The notes under the pieces are model-generated. The model was not told where the DNA came from, searched no databases, and saw only the letters and a program-made list of their open reading frames with translations. From the NCBI RefSeq assembly GCF_900187965.1, contig NZ_FZNL01000039.1, positions 1-38,048 of the forward strand: 38,048 nucleotides of DNA. Direction: 5' to 3'. This stretch comes from Flavobacterium sp. ov086. Its GTDB lineage: Bacteria > Bacteroidota > Bacteroidia > Flavobacteriales > Flavobacteriaceae. Positions 1 through 9,000 of the stretch are shown here, piece after piece; position 1 is the first letter of the stretch; every line of letters starts with the position of its first letter. A program made the translations under genes and the position numbers.

Positions 1-324
1 ACTCAGACCAAGGATGGCAGTATCAAATGAAACAATATCAATATTTATTAAGACAAAAAGGAATCAGACAAAGTATGTCAAGAAAAGGAAATTGTCTTGA
101 CAACGCTGTAATAGAAAATTTCTTCGGAATAATAAAATCAGAACTTTTTTATCTTAAGAAATACAGTTCAGTTAGTGAATTAAAACAAGAAATAATTGAA
201 TATATAAATTACTATAATAACGATAGAATAAAACTAAATCTAAAAGGAATGAGCCCGATACAATATCGAGCTCATTATTATCAAACTTAATTATAAATTC
301 GTCTAAACTTTTGGGTGCAGTCTA
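1..324 (+). mobile_element. Right end of an IS3-family insertion sequence
   Basis: Only the right part of the element lies in the window. It contains the C-terminal part of a DDE transposase, then about 30 bp ending in gtctaaacttttgggtgcag, which looks like an IS3-type terminal inverted repeat (its complement starts gactgcaccc). The exact outer boundary is uncertain by a few bases because the left end is outside the window. The element abuts half of a terminator hairpin. Confidence 0.8.
3..290 (+). CDS. IS3-family transposase (OrfB), C-terminal part
   Basis: The reading frame is open from the window edge (S-D-Q-G-W at bases 3-17), so the start lies to the left. It carries the last two residues of the DDE integrase core: the Asp of the SDQG motif at the very edge and the Glu in DNAVIENFF (bases about 108-134). 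The following KSELFY and YINYYNNDRIK...L..MSPIQYR sequence is the usual end of IS3 OrfB (rve integrase core). The protein would cut and join the element ends. No frameshift is visible in this part, but integrity of the whole gene cannot be judged. Confidence 0.9.
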   Translation, partial: SDQGWQYQMKQYQYLLRQKGIRQSMSRKGNCLDNAVIENFFGIIKSELFYLKKYSSVSELKQEIIEYINYYNNDRIKLNLKGMSPIQYRAHYYQT

Positions 325-350
325 GCATTACTGTGGGACTTTCTATTTTA
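325..350 (-). terminator. Half of an intrinsic terminator, truncated by the IS
   Basis: Bases 326-348 nearly repeat 2921-2943, the distal arm of the rpsA terminator (cattActgtgggactttct against cattGctgtgggactttct). Here the matching arm and T-run are missing and IS3 sequence follows directly. On the minus strand this lies just after the stop of the leucine-rich-repeat gene, so it was probably that gene's terminator. Confidence 0.55.
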
Positions 351-357
351 TAGCTCT

Positions 358-2820
358 CTAATTTTTAATAAACTTCATACTTGAACTTCCTTTATCTGAT
401 TTTACTTTTATAAAGTAATTTCCTGTTCTAAGTCTCGAAACATCAACAGTAGAAATCGATTTTGCATCTGGAACCGCAATAACCAATTGTCCTAAAATAT
501 CATAAATGGATAATGATTGTATTTCTATAGATTGATTTGTTGCAATATTCAAACTATTACTAGTAGGATTTGGATACAGTGCAAAATAATTAGAAAATTC
601 AAAATCCTGAGTCCCTAATGTTTTAAATGTTGATGTTGCTTTATTGGTCAAAATGGGGAAATTATAATCAAAATAAATACTAGCGTCATTTGTGAACGAA
701 TCGCCTGTAACCAATGTTGGTTTTGTTTTTATTTTGAAAGCAATATAACCATCATTGTTTGCGTCATCAAAAGGCAGATTAATATTTTCGAAAATAAACT
801 CCACTTTGTTTTCTTCCGAAATTTTGGTTACAAAAGAATGGCTTGAACTTGTTGGAATTAAAGTTGAAATATCAAACTTAGATAAATCAATCATATCTTT
901 CACCACAATATTCTGAGCAGAATATGTTCCTGTATTCTCAAAACGAATCATATAATGTACATACTCGCCTATTAAGTTTGGAGTGATTACATCGCCTTCT
1001 AAACATGTTTTGTCATTAGGGTCAAAAGAACCTACGGTTCTTTGGTTTAAAGTGAAAGTACTATCATTAGGACTTTCATCTTTGCCTTGTGATGAAATTG
1101 AAGCTATAAATTTTAGAATATCTCCGTTCTTTACCGCAGGTGTATCAGTTGGCTTATTTATCTTAAGCGTAAACGTTATTTCTTTATATTCGGTTGGCTT
1201 TAAATTATTGAAATTCCAGGATAAATTATTAATATCTTTCTTTATTAAATCAGTGTCACTACTGATATAGTCTAAAATAGTGTCATCAAAGTTTAGATTC
1301 ACAGAACCTGACTGAATGGTATTTCCTTTATTTTTATAAACAATTTTATATTTCACATCAAAACCCGGTCTTGCCGCTTCTAAGGGAATTAATGTAATTT
1401 CTAAATCTGTATAAGTACCAATAGGCGTGATACAAAAATTTTGTACCAATGGGCTCGATTGCGTTGGGAAAACAACCGTTGCATTTACTGGAGAAATATT
1501 AAAATATTTAGGATTTTCCAGAACTGGAGTTATAGTAAATGTCCCTTCTTGAACCGGAATACTAAATATCCCAGATGCATTAGCAACCAAAGTTCCTGTA
1601 TCTATGCCTTCTGTAATATTATATTTTAAATATGAATAACCTCCATCCTCTGCATCACATCCATTTGTATCACTATCAATTTTGGTAATACCTTTAATTT
1701 CGTAATTTGCTCCACCTGGTCTAAAAGTACAATAGGAATTAATTTCGATTGTTGATAATGACATCCCGCTAAGTTCAACATTAGATTTAAAAGAACTATA
1801 TTGATTGTTTTCAACACAAATGTATTTTAAACTAGGATTACTGTAAAAGAAAATATCTGACGATTTCCATTCATAACCATTTTTCGCAATTAAACCAGTC
1901 AAATTGTTATTATAGCAATGTAATAATGTTAAGTACTTTTTGTCTGATACATCCAAAACACCGCTTAATTTATTACGAGAACAAATAAGACTTTTAAGTT
2001 TAGTACAGCTGGATAAATCTAAAACAGCAATATCATTATAGGAACAATTTAATTCTTCTAAATTACCTAATCCTTCCAATTCAAGTTTTGATATATGATA
2101 AGGTGTAGTTTGATTTACAGTTGAGCCACAATTCAATATTTTTAAGGAAGGCAAATTTTTCAAGACTAAAGTAGTTAGTATAGTCCCTTTAATTAAAAAA
2201 TCTTCTAATTTATTTAGTCCCGATACTGATAAATTCACTAAAGATGTTCCATCTAAAACAAATGTCTTAAGATTTGGGCACCCAGATAAATCTAATGTTG
2301 TTTTGATACCATTACTGCAATCTAAATATTCCAGATTTGTAAGCCCCGTTAAAAGTATTGTATCGAAAATCGTTGTTTGGCAACTTAATTTTCTAAGATT
2401 TGTTAAGCCAGTTACATTTAAACTTTCCATGTAATTATCATCACAATTTAACTCTTCTAATTTTTTTAACTGAGTAACATCTAAATATTTAGCATTACAA
2501 CTTCTACAATTTAAATAGGTTAGATTTGTAAAATATTCAATTCCATTCATTCTTCCTGAAGTGAAAAAAAATTCTTTCTTATCAAAATCATCCATATTTA
2601 ATTGATATACATTTAGTGCTTCGCTAACCTGTATTTCTCTATCATTATTACTATCGACTTTGATATTATTTCCGTCCTTATCCTTTGCTATATTTGAATC
2701 AACACTGGTATAGTAGACCAAAATATCTTTAAAATCGCCACTATCTGTGAAAATAATATTTTGCGCACTCAGATTGCTTAAAAAAATAAAAGGTAAAACT
2801 AAAAAGTAGAGTTTCTTCAT
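358..2820 (-). CDS. Secreted leucine-rich-repeat protein with T9SS sorting domain
   Basis: 820 residues. A signal peptide (about residues 1-19, ending LSNLSAQ) sends it through Sec. Residues about 95-350 hold degenerate leucine-rich repeats of the LTNLEYLDCS type. About 460-600 is a beta-rich region resembling conserved-repeat/DUF11 domains. About 600-735 matches the DUF7619 type (GSFDPNDKTCLEG, then EYVHYMIRFENTG and IYFDYNFPI). The last about 75 residues are a type A type IX sorting domain (YPNPTSNSLNI through the YFIKVKSDKGSS end). The protein is thus predicted to cross the outer membrane by T9SS and be surface-attached or released. The ligand is unknown; an adhesion or binding role is inference. 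It has its own promoter and sits downstream of, but separated by a terminator from, rpsA. Starts at ATG 2820. Confidence 0.9.
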   Translation of the reverse strand: MKKLYFLVLPFIFLSNLSAQNIIFTDSGDFKDILVYYTSVDSNIAKDKDGNNIKVDSNNDREIQVSEALNVYQLNMDDFDKKEFFFTSGRMNGIEYFTNLTYLNCRSCNAKYLDVTQLKKLEELNCDDNYMESLNVTGLTNLRKLSCQTTIFDTILLTGLTNLEYLDCSNGIKTTLDLSGCPNLKTFVLDGTSLVNLSVSGLNKLEDFLIKGTILTTLVLKNLPSLKILNCGSTVNQTTPYHISKLELEGLGNLEELNCSYNDIAVLDLSSCTKLKSLICSRNKLSGVLDVSDKKYLTLLHCYNNNLTGLIAKNGYEWKSSDIFFYSNPSLKYICVENNQYSSFKSNVELSGMSLSTIEINSYCTFRPGGANYEIKGITKIDSDTNGCDAEDGGYSYLKYNITEGIDTGTLVANASGIFSIPVQEGTFTITPVLENPKYFNISPVNATVVFPTQSSPLVQNFCITPIGTYTDLEITLIPLEAARPGFDVKYKIVYKNKGNTIQSGSVNLNFDDTILDYISSDTDLIKKDINNLSWNFNNLKPTEYKEITFTLKINKPTDTPAVKNGDILKFIASISSQGKDESPNDSTFTLNQRTVGSFDPNDKTCLEGDVITPNLIGEYVHYMIRFENTGTYSAQNIVVKDMIDLSKFDISTLIPTSSSHSFVTKISEENKVEFIFENINLPFDDANNDGYIAFKIKTKPTLVTGDSFTNDASIYFDYNFPILTNKATSTFKTLGTQDFEFSNYFALYPNPTSNSLNIATNQSIEIQSLSIYDILGQLVIAVPDAKSISTVDVSRLRTGNYFIKVKSDKGSSSMKFIKN

Positions 2821-2836
2821 ATGTTAGATTTTTAAA

Positions 2837-2866
2837 CAAAAATAACTTTTTAAGACTATAACACAA
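2837..2866 (-). promoter_or_regulatory. Bacteroidota-type promoter of the leucine-rich-repeat gene
   Basis: On the minus strand TTG (2866-2864), 19 bp, then TATTTTTG (2844-2837) fits the -33/-7 consensus TTG-N19-TAnnTTTG. The start codon is only about 17 bp beyond the -7 box, so the leader is very short. Confidence 0.7.
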
Positions 2867-2903
2867 CTTTATTTGTTAAATTTTCTTAAAATAAAAACTA
2901 TAG

Positions 2904-2940
2904 CGCAAAAAAAAGTCCCACATTGCTGTGGGACTTTCTA
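2904..2940 (-). terminator. Intrinsic terminator of rpsA
   Basis: Stem aaagtcccaca (2912-2922), loop ttgc, tgtgggacttt (2927-2937). Read on the minus strand, the hairpin is followed by a run of T, directly after the rpsA stop. Confidence 0.9.
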
Positions 2941-2959
2941 TTTATAAAAAACTTAAGAA

Positions 2960-4738
2960 TTATTTTTTCTCAGTTTTTTCCATTTTAGCTTTTAATGCAG
3001 CTAATACATCATTGTTATCTCCTAAAGTTGCAGCTGGTGCATTTGTAGATGATGCAGATGAAGTATTTTCAGTTGCAGCTTTCACATTTTTCTCTTCTTC
3101 TTCACGGAAGATAGCAGTGTGAGAAGCAACTACTCTTTTGAATTCTTTGTTGAATTCGATTACTTTGAAATCAGCAGTATCACCTTTTTTCAATTTCTTT
3201 CCGTCTTCTTTTTCAAGGTGACGAGTAGGAATGAAAGCAACGATATCATCTCCGAATTCTACAGTAGCTCCTTTGTCAACGATTTCAGAAATTTCACCAT
3301 TGTGGATAGTTCCTACAGCGAAAGAATCTTCGTATTGATCCCAAGGATTAGCAGTAGTTTGTTTGTGACCTAAAGATAATTTACGTCCTTCAACATCTAA
3401 TTCTAATACAACTACATCAAGTTTCTCACCAACATTTACAAATTCAGATGGGTGTTTGATTTTCTTAGTCCAAGATAAGTCAGAGATGTAAATTAATCCA
3501 TCAATTCCTTCTTCTAATTCTACGAAAATACCAAAGTTTGTAAAGTTTCTAACGATACCTGTATGTTTAGAACCTACTGGGTATTTAGAAGTAATATCTG
3601 TCCATGGATCTTGAGTCAATTGTTTGATACCTAATGACATTTTACGGTCATCTCTATCTAAAGTTAAGATAACAGCTTCAACAACATCTCCAACTTTTAC
3701 GAAATCTTGTGCAGAACGTAAATGAGTTGACCATGACATTTCAGAAACGTGGATTAAACCTTCAACACCTTCAGCAACTTCGATAAATGCACCGTAATCA
3801 GCGATTACAACTACTTTACCTTTTACTTTATCACCAATAGTTAAATTAGCATCTAAAGCATCCCATGGGTGAGCGTTTAATTGTTTCAATCCTAATTGAA
3901 TTCTTGTTTTCTCATCATCGAAATCAAGGATTACAACGTTTAATTTTTGGTCTAATTCAAGAACTTCACTTGGGTGGTTGATTCTGCTCCAAGAAAGGTC
4001 AGTAATGTGAATTAATCCATCTACACCACCTAAGTCAATGAACACACCATAAGAAGTAATGTTTTTAACAACACCTTCTAATACTTGTCCTTTTTGTAAT
4101 TGACCGATGATTTCTTTTTTCTGTACTTCGATATCAGCTTCGATAAGCGCTTTATGAGATACAACAACGTTTTTGAATTCGTGGTTAATTTTTACCACTT
4201 TGAATTCCATCATTTTGTTTACATATACATCGTAGTCTCTAATTGGCTTAACGTCAATTTGAGAACCAGGTAAGAAAGCTTCAATTCCGAAAACGTCAAC
4301 GATCATACCACCTTTAGTTCTGCATTTTACAAAACCATTAACGATTTCTCCTGTTTCGTTTGCAGAAATAACTCTATCCCATGATTTAATAGTACGTGCT
4401 TTTCTGTGAGATAATACTAATTGACCTGTTTTGTCCTCACGGATGTCGATTAATACTTCTACTTTGTCACCAACTTTTAAGTTTGGGTTGTAACGGAATT
4501 CGTTTAAAGAAATAACACCTTCCGATTTTGCGTTGATATCAACGATAACGTCTCTATCTGTAATTCTAACAACTACACCTTCTACTACTTCTTCTTGATC
4601 TGTAGCGATGAAAGTTTTTGAAACTAGTTCTTCGAATTCTTGTAAGTTTTTCTCATCTACTGCATCAATTCCTTCTTGGAAGTTATGCCAGTTAAAATTT
4701 GCTAAAAACTCTTCTTGTGATTTTAATTGTTCAGACAT
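2960..4738 (-). CDS. rpsA: 30S ribosomal protein S1
   Basis: 592 residues, the usual size of bacterial S1. Six S1/OB-fold RNA-binding repeats are visible, beginning near residues 52, 130, 217, 303, 389 and 475. Repeats 3-5 carry the strongest consensus (YGVFIDLGGVDGLIHITDLS-like), repeats 1, 2 and 6 are more divergent, as expected for ribosome-docking and end repeats. S1 helps the 30S subunit bind and unfold mRNA leaders. In Bacteroidota it matters for start-site choice because Shine-Dalgarno sites are rare, which agrees with their scarcity here. The C-terminal tail is rich in Ala, Ser, Thr and Lys. The gene is monocistronic, with its own promoter, about 110-base leader and terminator. Starts at ATG 4738. 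Confidence 0.98.
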   Translation of the reverse strand: MSEQLKSQEEFLANFNWHNFQEGIDAVDEKNLQEFEELVSKTFIATDQEEVVEGVVVRITDRDVIVDINAKSEGVISLNEFRYNPNLKVGDKVEVLIDIREDKTGQLVLSHRKARTIKSWDRVISANETGEIVNGFVKCRTKGGMIVDVFGIEAFLPGSQIDVKPIRDYDVYVNKMMEFKVVKINHEFKNVVVSHKALIEADIEVQKKEIIGQLQKGQVLEGVVKNITSYGVFIDLGGVDGLIHITDLSWSRINHPSEVLELDQKLNVVILDFDDEKTRIQLGLKQLNAHPWDALDANLTIGDKVKGKVVVIADYGAFIEVAEGVEGLIHVSEMSWSTHLRSAQDFVKVGDVVEAVILTLDRDDRKMSLGIKQLTQDPWTDITSKYPVGSKHTGIVRNFTNFGIFVELEEGIDGLIYISDLSWTKKIKHPSEFVNVGEKLDVVVLELDVEGRKLSLGHKQTTANPWDQYEDSFAVGTIHNGEISEIVDKGATVEFGDDIVAFIPTRHLEKEDGKKLKKGDTADFKVIEFNKEFKRVVASHTAIFREEEEKNVKAATENTSSASSTNAPAATLGDNNDVLAALKAKMEKTEKK

Positions 4739-4756
4739 GCTGATAAAAAATTTGTA

Positions 4757-4799
4757 TTCTGTTTTTCTCGAGTTTCTTAATGCAGTAGAAAAAACAGAA
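4757..4799 (-). promoter_or_regulatory. Leader hairpin upstream of rpsA
   Basis: Arms ttctgtttttc (4757-4767) and gaaaaaacagaa (4788-4799) pair over 11 bp with one bulged A and a loop of about 20 bases. It lies about 18 bases before the rpsA start codon, inside the predicted 5' leader. S1 genes are autoregulated through their leaders in other bacteria; a similar job here is inference. Confidence 0.45.
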
Positions 4800-4856
4800 G
4801 TTGTTTTACATAAATAGTTGATACCTAAAGGAAACTCTTCTTTGCCAAAAGGACTG

Positions 4857-4886
4857 CAAAATTAATACATTTATTTGTAATAGCAA
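4857..4886 (-). promoter_or_regulatory. rpsA promoter
   Basis: Minus strand: TTG at 4886-4884 (within ttattttg), 19 bp, then TAATTTTG at 4864-4857. This is a full match to the Bacteroidota consensus and implies a leader of roughly 110 bases. Confidence 0.75.
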
Positions 4887-5180
4887 AATAATTATAAATG
4901 ATTATAACGCAATTGTTCAGGAGCACAACTTGTAAGATTTTTCAATACCTTCACTCCCGCTCTCGCCTATATCTTTTTATATCTAAAAAGCCATAAAAAG
5001 AACACCTCCCGAAGTCTCGGGACCATCGGGGCTAAACCAGAAATTATGTGACCACAAGAGCTCTTGCCCAAACAGCCTGAAATTCTGTCCTTTTACAACT
5101 ATAACCCAAAGGCTAAGACGGAAGTTTGTCAATTTCTAACAAACTATACACTTCCTTAACTCGATAGAGGGAATTCTACA

Positions 5181-5319
5181 ATTTTGTCAATTTCGACCGG
5201 AGGGAGGTCCCGGCGATAGCGAACAGATGAAGTAAATCACAATAAAGACTATGCAAAATACTTCACCAATCTTTGTCGAATCCCGAGTGTGATTTCTCCC
5301 TTCGGTCGAAATGACAATA
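5181..5319. repeat. Inverted-repeat element (gaccg-gaggg family)
   Basis: The left arm near 5184-5206 (tgtcaatttcgaccggaggg) is nearly the complement of the right arm at 5297-5318 (ctcccttcggtcgaaatgac), with one inserted A and one mismatch. About 90 bp separate the arms. It may be a small non-autonomous element or a REPIN-like repeat. Confidence 0.7.
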
Positions 5320-5391
5320 TTGTGTTTAAGCTTTGCGGTTTTGCTTCCAAAAGCTATTGAGATGTTTCAACCTCAATCAATTTAAGCATAG

Positions 5392-5474
5392 CCCAAGGTT
5401 TTTACCTTGGGATTACGATTGAAGACATTACAGATTACGCCAATCAATTCCCTTCCAACGGTTGAAACCATTGG
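5392..5474. repeat. Two-hairpin intergenic repeat
   Basis: A perfect hairpin cccaaggt-tttt-accttggg (5392-5411) is followed by a second, ccaacggtt...aaccattgg (5455-5474, one mismatch). The paired-hairpin layout suggests one dispersed repeat unit. Confidence 0.6.
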
Positions 5475-5552
5475 CAATGCATTTCAATCATAATCAATTT
5501 TAATCAAAACCTGCATAGCCATGAATTTTAAAAAACAATAAAAAACCAAGAA

Positions 5553-5575
5553 AGACACACTGCTGTGCGTCTCTA
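5553..5575. repeat. Short palindromic repeat
   Basis: agacacac-tgct-gtgcgtct forms an 8-bp stem with one mismatch and is followed by ctac. Its form is that of a short REP-type intergenic palindrome. Confidence 0.5.
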
Positions 5576-5643
5576 CAAAAAAACTTTTTTCCTCTGAACC
5601 TTTGTCCCTTTGAACCTCTCTAAAGAAACCTTTATAAAAAAAT

Positions 5644-5675
5644 AAACCGACAGGGTTTTGACGCCTGTCGGGTTT
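5644..5675. terminator. Terminator-like hairpin without an adjacent gene
   Basis: aaaccgacagg (5644-5654) pairs with cctgtcgggttt (5664-5675), with A-rich sequence on its left side. It shares the cgggttt core with the hairpin at 12096-12140. No gene ends beside it, so it may be a dispersed copy. Confidence 0.45.
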
Positions 5676-6068
5676 ACTCATCTGCAATATCATGCAAAAT
5701 TCAAGAACTGGCATTCTCTCCCCTTACAAAAAACAATATAACAAATAATGGAATCTTTAAATCGAGATATCAATTACACTAAACCAGTTTTAAAAACAAG
5801 CTTAATTTCCTGACACCTCATTATTATTTTTTAAACTTTAGTCTATAGCAATACTTTTTTTTATTAAAGCTATAAGTTGTTTTTTCTTCTTTAGAAATCA
5901 CCCACCTCTCATTCCTGCAGTGTTGCAGGAAATGAAAAGCGCATGACTTTTATTTATTTTTTGCTTTAGCAAAACTTAGTTTGTCTTAGTTTAAAGAGAC
6001 AGAACGCTTTCGGGGTTTTGTGTTCTAAAAAAATAGTAAAGACCGCTAAATTTTACTACGCCTTATTA

Positions 6069-9000
6069 TTAATTTTCTGAAATACAACGCACTGTTTTTG
6101 AAAATGCAATATCAGTAGCCTGATTACTTGAAGATGTAGAAAGAACCATAAAATAATTTGCAAGCCTCGTAATGTTATAGTTAATACCAGTCGTACTAGA
6201 CCAATAATTTCCAGTTCCATAATAATTATATCCCCCTGAGGTTGATAATTGACCTTTATAACCACGATCTGTTGTAGCAGGAAGCATTAAATTATTTCCA
6301 AACATAGATCCTGTATAAAGAAATCCAAAACCAGCACTTTGACCAGTACCAACTACTTTTTTTGTATTATTAGCGGCTACCGCAAGCCATTCTAATCTAC
6401 TTGGCACTCTATAACCTGAAGGACAAGGATCATTCGCTCCTTTTAACTTGTCATTCCAAGCAGTATCATACATCGTATATGCCGCTTGTGTAGGTTCTGG
6501 GTAGTATGCGTAAACAGGAAGATAAGGAGATGGAGCAGCTTTTGCAGCTGGAAGCTTACTTCCCCATCTATACCAATCTCCAGCTAAACCAGGGTTAGCC
6601 ACCATTGGATCAAGACTTTCGTCAGCACCAAGGTTATAACACATAAATTCTTTCCAAACATTAGGAGCCATATAAGCACCACAACAAGCACAATCCTGTA
6701 TTCTTGCTGTTAGTTTTACTTTTACATCTGCACCAGTTCCGTTAGCATTATTATTGTAAATTACATATATATCCAGTTTTAAACCATTTGTTGTAGTTCT
6801 ACCAAAAGCCGCACCTGTACCAGCACCATTTGTGCTGCTCAAAGTGTTTTTATATACTATAGTTGCTGTAACAGGAGCTGTTACATTAAGAGCTGATTCG
6901 TTACCGTTATTAGTAATCGATTTTACAATAGCACCTCCTAAAGATTCTACATAAGCAAAACGAATTTTACTTACTTGGCCGCTTGGTGTAAATGTATAGG
7001 TTTGTGTGTTGGTAGCGGTCTGGCTAAAATCTGCTTTCAAAGCTACACGAGATGCCAATGCCACACAAGAACCACCATCATTGCTTTCGGCAATATCAAA
7101 ACATGTTTTACCGCCCAATGTTCCTGTACCATCCGGCAATGTAGCCGGGTTAGCATTTGCTGTTACCATAAATACCGGTGAAGTTCCTGTTGGGTTACCT
7201 GTACAACCATTAGTCACGATACAATAAAAATAAGTTGTACCTGCTCCAGACGGAGTATAAGTATATGTTTTTGAACTAGTACCCACCTTGGTACCGCCTG
7301 TAGTGCTTGCTGTTGCATTGCTATACCATTGGTATGTTTCGTTTACCGCAGAGGATACTGATACTACTACATTAGCACTTGATCCTGCAGTTACTGTTTG
7401 AATAGGATCAGACTGCGCTGTAAGCACAGGTGTAGGACATGCATTGTTCATGGTAATTGTTGCTGCTATTTCAACTGATTTACCACAGCTGTTTACAGCA
7501 GTTACCTTAACGGTTAAAGTTGCACTACTTGTTCCTGAAGCAGGAAGCTTGACAGAAACACTTGCTCCTGAACCTGTAACCACAGCTCCGCTATCAGCAG
7601 TCCATGTATAAGATACTGCAGGACCAAACTCAATAGCAGTCTGCAAACTAACAGAAGTTCCATAATTACCTGATGCAGGTTTAGAAACCCATGTAAGTAC
7701 CGGTAAGTCAGAAACATTAGCTGCAATTGTTTTTGTAGCCACAGTACTTGAACATCCAGCCTGAGTAGTCACCATACCTGTATATACTACACCTGGTGTA
7801 GTTACAGTAATAGTTGGTGTAGTCTCTGCCATTTTTATACCATCTTTATACCAGGTATAGGCATAGGTTCCTGCCACAGCCGGCACCAAAGTTAAATCTG
7901 TAGTACCGCCGCAAAGCACAGAGTTTCCTGTAATATTAGGCTGTGCCGGTGCACCACCTGTTGTAACACTTTTATCTACTACATTTACCTCTTTAGAACA
8001 AGTTGCACCGCTATTATCTGTAGCCACTAAACGTAACGTAATTTTAGTTAAGTTAGTTGGTACTATAAAAGGATTAGAACTGATAATATCATTACCATTG
8101 TACCAGGTATAAGTAATACCATTCTTTTGGTTGGCAACACTTAAATCTAGTGATCCGCCTGCACAAAATGAATTAAAAGTACTTAAAGCCTTTCCGTTTA
8201 CCAGTGCATCAGAATCATTAAGGGTTACCTGCCCTGTTGCTGCACTTTTAGTAATAGTAATACTATTAGAAGGTTTAGAATAACAGCTTCCGTCTTTTAT
8301 AGCCGCAAACCATTCTCCTACACTTGAATCACCCGTTAAGCTTATTGTTGGTCCAGATTGTTTTTCTACACCGTTTTGTAACCATACTACATTTGCAGTG
8401 TTTCCTGTTGCTGTAAGCGTTACAGGATTGCTTCCGCATAGAACTCCATTGTTAGAAGCAATAATTGATGTAGCCCCAGATGCCGCTGTAGCAGATGTGG
8501 TAACATTGCGCTCATTTGCAGCATTGGTATTACAGCCAACAGCTCCCATAGAAACATTATATTTACCAGCCTGATTAGCGATATAAAAAGAAACGCCGCG
8601 AGCTACCTCTACACCATTACGGGTCCAGATTAATTTATCAAGATTTGCTGTATTAGCAGGAACTGCTAAATAAGCAGATCCTCCGGCACATAATGACAGG
8701 TTAGTACTTGCCGGGCTTATTGTTGGCACTGCATAAGACATAGAAGTACAATTTACCCCATTTTGAGAGAATAAAAATTCTTTGTATAAACTTGTACAGG
8801 TACTTGTAACACGTACCAAAATAGTACGGGCATTTACGTTTGCATTTTCATTAAAAGCAACTTTAAATGATCCGCCTGCATTATCTACATCATACAAAGT
8901 AGCATACTCGCCGCCTGCTACTATAGTGATAGTAAATGGTCCTGTAGGACAATCTACGTCTGCTACTGTAAAGGTCTGGTTACAGCCAGTTCCGTCTGCT

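Larger units (their letters stand above)
4890..6068. other. Gene-free, repeat-rich stretch
   Basis: No convincing gene is present. A 76-codon open frame at 5484-5714 on the minus strand runs through hairpin repeats and looks like chance. The stretch holds several unrelated inverted repeats, described separately, typical of dispersed intergenic repeats in flavobacteria. From about 5700 to 6068 it is plain AT-rich DNA without a clear signal. Confidence 0.7.

Noticed and set aside
983..1270. Open frame on the plus strand inside the leucine-rich-repeat gene
   Set aside because: It is antisense to a clear gene with domain and signal-peptide evidence and shows no features of its own.
5181..5320. 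Possible tRNA or structured RNA around gtcgaatcccg
   Set aside because: The phrase resembles a T-loop, but no cloverleaf can be drawn; it belongs to the inverted-repeat element.
5484..5714. 76-codon open frame on the minus strand
   Set aside because: It runs through two hairpin repeats, has no family resemblance and no promoter or start context; it looks like chance.
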